Made by a program: the position numbers and the translations under genes. Below are positions 59,880-64,000 of a DNA stretch of 64,000 nt, in pieces; the stretch's first letter is position 1; every line of letters starts with the position of its first letter. The notes beneath the pieces were generated by a model. It worked only from the letters and a program-made list of their open reading frames with translations. It made no database searches and had not been told where the DNA came from. Source of the stretch: Rhyacichthys aspro (lineage: Eukaryota; Chordata; Actinopteri; Gobiiformes; Rhyacichthyidae); NCBI GenBank assembly GCA_036850595.1, contig CM072170.1, forward strand, positions 15,311,306 to 15,375,305, in the 5' to 3' direction.

Positions 59880-60179
59880 CAACTTCCATCTAATGCCACC
59901 CGGGAATTATAATAATCAGATCTCCACTGTGTCTATTATTTTTGCTAAATGGCAGACAGTGACTTTCATCGCAGGGCATCTCATTCTGTAATCAGCAGCC
60001 ATTAGCGAGGCTATTAAGCCGAAGCTGACCCGTCCTGTCTATTGTAACGCCGCATTAGCCTCTCTGCATTTGTAAACATTAACCTTTGCCGCCGCCGTAA
60101 CACGTGCTAATCCAGTTAGCAGCCGCTCGCCCTCTCGTTTGCTCCTGACGTACTTTTCCCACTGTCTCCTTCTCTTCAG
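59880..60179. promoter_or_regulatory. candidate conserved regulatory element upstream of a possible exon
   Basis: Repeat-free island with ccacccgggaattataataa, attagcgaggctattaagcc, taacgccgcattagcc and gccgccgccgtaacacgtgc. Several attagc words recur. It ends in a pyrimidine-rich run that could serve as a splice acceptor for the segment that follows. Confidence 0.35.
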
Positions 60180-60358
60180 AATGCAGGCCATGCGGTGCAG
60201 CCCAGAAAGTCATCATTTGATAGCCTCTGGGCTGTGCTTATCTACCCCAGGGTCATCGCACAATATTTCTCCCAGCTATCGGCGGCCTCTCCATCAATCC
60301 GTCAGGCAGCGCTCTCTCTCAAACTCATCACTTACTCAGGATGACACGCCGAGAAAAG
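60180..60358 (+). other. possible cryptic or alternative exon (179 nt)
   Basis: A good acceptor (actgtctccttctcttcag at 60161-60179) and a fair donor (gaaaag then gtgacc at 60359) bracket a segment open in the frame of the ATG at 60181. The peptide is rich in serine and arginine near its end (SVRQRSLSNSSLTQDDTPRK), looking like a disordered region of a real protein, but I recognise no family. Length 179 nt would shift the frame of flanking exons if skipped. It could equally be part of the conserved non-coding island around it. Confidence 0.25.
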
Positions 60359-61265
60359 GTGACCTCACCGCAGGGCAAATGCTTTCTCTGGGCCGAGACA
60401 AAGCTACTTTTAGTGAGCTGTATTTTGGTCGATGTGGGTTGTTTTTGATGTGTTGAAATCTGTGTTGGTCTATATCCAAACATAGTTATGCTATAAAGAG
60501 TTATAGCAGATGGGGATAAATGCTGTTTTCGAGACCATCTCAGTTTTTTTTTCTTGATAAGGTCATGTTAATGCTGTAGGAGGAGTTTATAGCTCTGTCC
60601 TTCCATGTCCAAACAAGACCCAAACAAAACAAGCATAAATGGTCAAAATAATTAAAATCAATCATGATCCTGCAAACAATGGCCCTCATTCAGATTATTT
60701 CAACTACTTGGAGCTGGGTCCAGTATTTGATGTGTTATGTTGAAATCTGTCAAACAAAATTTCTACAAACTGTACACTGTGCATTGCAATGTTGCTTTTC
60801 CATTCAGCGATGCAGCAGTGTACCCACCAGACAAACTTGACAAACTGACATTTAAATATACACCAAGAGTACACAGAACAGAATTTTGTTGCATGGCTCA
60901 AAACAATGTAAAATAATAATCTAAAGAATGTATATAGTAAACAACCCCTGTTCCTAATGTTCCATTTTTAACACAAAAACCAAAGCAATCTACTGTGCTC
61001 TCAATTTATGTCTTCGATAGATGTTAATCACACCATTTTCATGGCAATCGTCATTTTAACTAAAAAAAAAACATTAACAATGCTACGTAAATCTATAACT
61101 AAATATTAAGTGGTTTATTTGTGCCACCTAGCTCGAGGCTATGATTAACTAACTAAGCTAGTTTTTCCAAGGATTTACACCTCAGTTTTTTTCTAAAGAT
61201 GTTCAGCAACAATACAACACCCTCAGACAGGCACTGGTTTGAGAATAAAATTTGTTTTGAGAACT
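60359..61265. other. intergenic, AT-rich
   Basis: No supported feature beyond short T and A runs. Confidence 0.45.
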
Positions 61266-61661
61266 ACAGGCCTCATTCATAAAGCTTCTTAGACATAAAT
61301 TTCTTCTTAAGCACTCCTTAAGGCAATTTTTGGCATTGACCAATGTTTTCTTAACTTAAAAAAGTTCTTCTGGAAGAATAAATCTCAAGAACAGGGAGAA
61401 GCACTCTGAAAATAACACTCTTATAATTTTATAAGGCTTATTTTTAAATTTTGTAACTAAAACATGATTGTAGACTACACAATTTTACAAATTATAATTA
61501 AATTAATAAAAAAAAATAGCACAAAGCAATAATAAACTATAGAATGGCCAAAACACACATAATATTTATAATATAACCTTCCAGCAACAGTTACTGCCTC
61601 TGTCTCCGCAGCAGTGAAGCTCTAGAAGCTTTGTATGAAAACGTTCATAAATGAGGCCCTA
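61266..61661. mobile_element. MITE with inverted ends and TA target sites
   Basis: Left caggcctcattcataaag (61267) and right ttcataaatgaggcccta (61644-61661) are inverted copies with few mismatches, each bordered by TA. At about 395 bp, AT-rich and without a transposase frame, it fits a non-autonomous element of a TA-targeting group (Tc1/mariner-like or similar). The 'ggcctcatttat' end is common in fish genomes. Confidence 0.68.
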
Positions 61662-62589
61662 TGTTACTATTTTCAATACGACAGAATAGAAAAGTAGAAT
61701 TGTCTTTAATCAATTACCACCATGTTGTTACCATTGGGTGGACATGTGAGTGCTGTCAATGAGTAGGTAGATAAAATTGGTAGATAACATTAGCGAGTGA
61801 AATAATATTCCGCTGCTCTATTTATACAAACATTTAGGCTACACTAGCTCGGCTACAAGTTGGCATGTTGGATTTAAACAGAAGACCATTTAACACCACA
61901 TGGAGCCAGAGTCATCCACATTAGATGGGTTTAGTTGGATATTTTCATTAAGTTTTGACCAACATAAACCAAATAACAATACAGACCATTAACAGAAGCC
62001 CTAAGTAGTGTGTTTCAGTTGTTCCTCTATAAGCCCTCTATCCAGTGTTTATGAGAAGGGTGTGAGGGTTTCTTCAACAGAAGGCAAGAAGAGTAGAGAA
62101 GGCTACAGCGTAAGCTTTGATGGATGACATTTTAGCACCTATGCTTCAAGACTGGAAGCAGAAAGAGACTTTAATGCACGATCCTTGTGTCGGATGTGGT
62201 CTTATCATCCTAAAACCACGTCACAAAAATTCATTATAAGCTAAACTGAGCTTAATATGCTACATTTACAAACTATGCTATGCTGCAAATGTTGGTTTCT
62301 GGTGTTCTTGGTGTAATAATCTGTTGTAGTATCAAAGTAATAAACGGAAAATGCTGATAAAAGGACTTATTGCACATCCAGTCGAAGAGTTCTGTGATAA
62401 CATAAAATGGGATACTTGGTTATTTATTATGTATCAGTAATCAGATCTGTCTTGCATTTCAAAAGAAGAGTCCTGTCCACTTATTTCTCACTGCAGTCTA
62501 ATATTTCAACATTTCACACCAATGAAGGGCACAGGTGACGGGAAACAAATCCAAACTGCTGATAAAGTCATGTCCTGCGGTGGTTTCAT
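61662..62589. other. intergenic, nothing recognised
   Basis: No supported feature. Confidence 0.45.
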
Positions 62590-62860
62590 GTGCGCCGTGT
62601 GAGCTGTGTGCACTCTGGCTCCCCTCGCCCTGTTATTATTTAAAACACATGTACGGTCCTAGTGCAGTATTAGCGGCTCAGTCGGGCGTCAGGGTGTAAA
62701 GTGTAGAGGAGCTCTGCGTACGTGAGCGAGCATAGGGTTTTTACACAAACAAGAGCGCGGTTTTAGCCTCTGAGGGGTTAGCAGTCACGATCGGTTACAC
62801 TCTCAAAGCAGCTCTAGAGAAAACTCATTAAAGAGCCGCTCTGATCAGTGTTCTCTGAGG
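62590..62860. promoter_or_regulatory. candidate conserved regulatory element
   Basis: CpG-bearing island (tgcgccgtgtgagctg, agcggctcagtcgggcgtca, gcgtacgtgagcgagc, acaagagcgcggttttag) in AT-rich surroundings, without repeats or coding frames. Composition-based call only. Confidence 0.32.
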
Positions 62861-63241
62861 CTACGGCTACACTGGTGCATTCTAATGTCAAAACAGCGAA
62901 GCAGAGTCAGGGTGTGCCATGAACTGTGTTTCCTGCAAAGTGGCAGAATGGTTAGCACTTCTGAATTACACTGTGTGAAGATGAAACAGTGAATGCAGAT
63001 CAAAAGGGAATGATTGTCTGTCAGGGTGTGTCTCCAAGGGTGTTCTTTTTGTTTGAATACATCACACACAACTTTTCCTAACCACAGTTTCTTGACCTTT
63101 GAATGCAACGTCATGAGGTCAATAGAAAGAAGTTACACAGATTCTTAAGAACTTGAAAGAAGTGTCTGAGCACATACTGACAATTATCATTTTTAGGCAA
63201 AAATGTTATTTTGGTCTTCTTGGTTCTTATAATCAAACCGA

Positions 63242-63262
63242 TTTTTTTTTTTTTTTTTTTTT
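63242..63262 (+). repeat. T21 homopolymer
   Basis: Uninterrupted run of 21 T, the longest homopolymer noted in the window. Confidence 0.95.
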
Positions 63263-63754
63263 GCAAAGATGAAACTGATTATAAGAAGCTAAAATTTAAG
63301 TTAATTTTAGGAAATGCATTAACTATTGACAAGTAGCTCAAACTTCATGGACACAATCAAAGACATTAGCCGCCATTTTGGACCAGACAGGCAAGACCCC
63401 TCTTGTTTTTATGGATAAAAAATACTATAATGTTTACAACAGTTATAACAGACAAACAAAAGTACAACCGAATGGCAAATCTTACTTGTGAATGTAATTC
63501 CCCTGGTTTGGATTCTTTACAAGAGAAAGCAAGCCTGTTGCCATAATGATTTATTTTCTTTGCTGTGGTGATCAATGATTTACAATTTTTGGCCTTTGTT
63601 TGTAAATCCCTGTAGCGCTGAGCTTTACAGAGCGCATTTGAAGGCAGCATCATGTGACTAACGCGTAGCCTATCTTTGTGTGATCTGTCAAACTATTTAA
63701 GAAGATAAATAGTTTTGTTTTTGTGCACACTTTCCAAAAATCTTTGAAGGAGAA

Positions 63755-63840
63755 GCATCAAGTCAGAGGCGCAAGTCCAAATAAAGTCTCGAGTCATAGG
63801 TGTCAAAGTTCAAGTCCAGTTTAAGTGTGTCTGCTCCCAT
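63755..63840 (+). repeat. degenerate 'caagtc' word repeat
   Basis: Words caagtcagaggcgcaagtcc, gtctcgagtcatagg and gttcaagtccagttta recall a common fish repeat built of 'aagtctcaagtc' words. Short and decayed. Confidence 0.4.
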
Positions 63841-64000
63841 TCATGAGGCCTCTCTACAACTCACTATTTTGTTGAGGAGAATCATTAAGAGCTTGAGGAG
63901 TTTTAGGTTATTGTAGCATTAATCCGAGCGCTCATAAATAATGAATTTGTCAGAGATTTGACAAAAGAACGCCCGTCTTTTAAATCTCTAAGAAAAAAAG

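Larger units (their letters stand above)
62861..64000. other. intergenic to the window end
   Basis: Contains the T21 run at 63242-63262, a YY1-like gccgccattttgg at about 63370 and the short repeat-like patch at 63755-63840. Frames of 89 and 95 codons on the minus strand show no domains. Confidence 0.45.

Overview
This window reads as non-coding DNA from a vertebrate nuclear genome, most likely a teleost fish. It is AT-rich and full of stop codons. It has no bacterial gene layout, and the longest open frame is only 148 codons. The repeats point to a fish: short hAT-type elements with a 21-bp internal minisatellite, a decayed Tc1-like transposon, a tRNA-derived SINE family, an L2/CR1-like LINE tail and several MITE-like inverted-repeat elements. 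I found no gene I can name. No rRNA, functional tRNA or CRISPR array is visible.

The repeats fall into families. Four recognisable hAT-type copies lie at 3.4, 10.9, 39.3 and 52.2 kb, two of them with perfect 8-bp target duplications, and a fifth relic at 8.3 kb is almost all minisatellite. A roughly 450-bp family, called 'family A' here, occurs six times (6.8, 9.1, 12.9, 19.6, 22.1 and 35.9 kb). Its four left-end copies keep two opposed CCAAT boxes 37-38 bp apart. A tRNA-SINE family occurs five times. The copy at 37.76-38.19 kb sits inside a Tc1-like relic and is flanked by a perfect 11-bp target duplication. A 1.2-kb degenerate T/G-rich array with a period of about 75 bp fills 33.05-34.27 kb.

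Two local duplications stand out. One is a 157-bp segment present twice, 1.8 kb apart, with one mismatch (22.2 and 24.0 kb). The other is an old, diverged duplication of about 250 bp (41.9 and 43.1 kb).

Between the repeats are many islands of 150-600 bp that are richer in CpG and in homeodomain, TALE or palindromic motifs than their surroundings (for example 2.1, 12.1, 17.1, 21.3, 27.6, 29.2, 38.5, 45.3, 47.9, 50.0, 57.5, 59.9 and 62.6 kb). They look like conserved non-coding elements, and the window resembles a gene desert or a giant intron next to a developmental regulator. That is inference, because conservation cannot be measured from one sequence. Two strong CpG islands (15.0-15.4 and 24.24-24.60 kb) are the best promoter candidates. 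The second ends in a short ATG-started segment followed by a good splice donor. One possible cryptic exon lies at 60180-60358.
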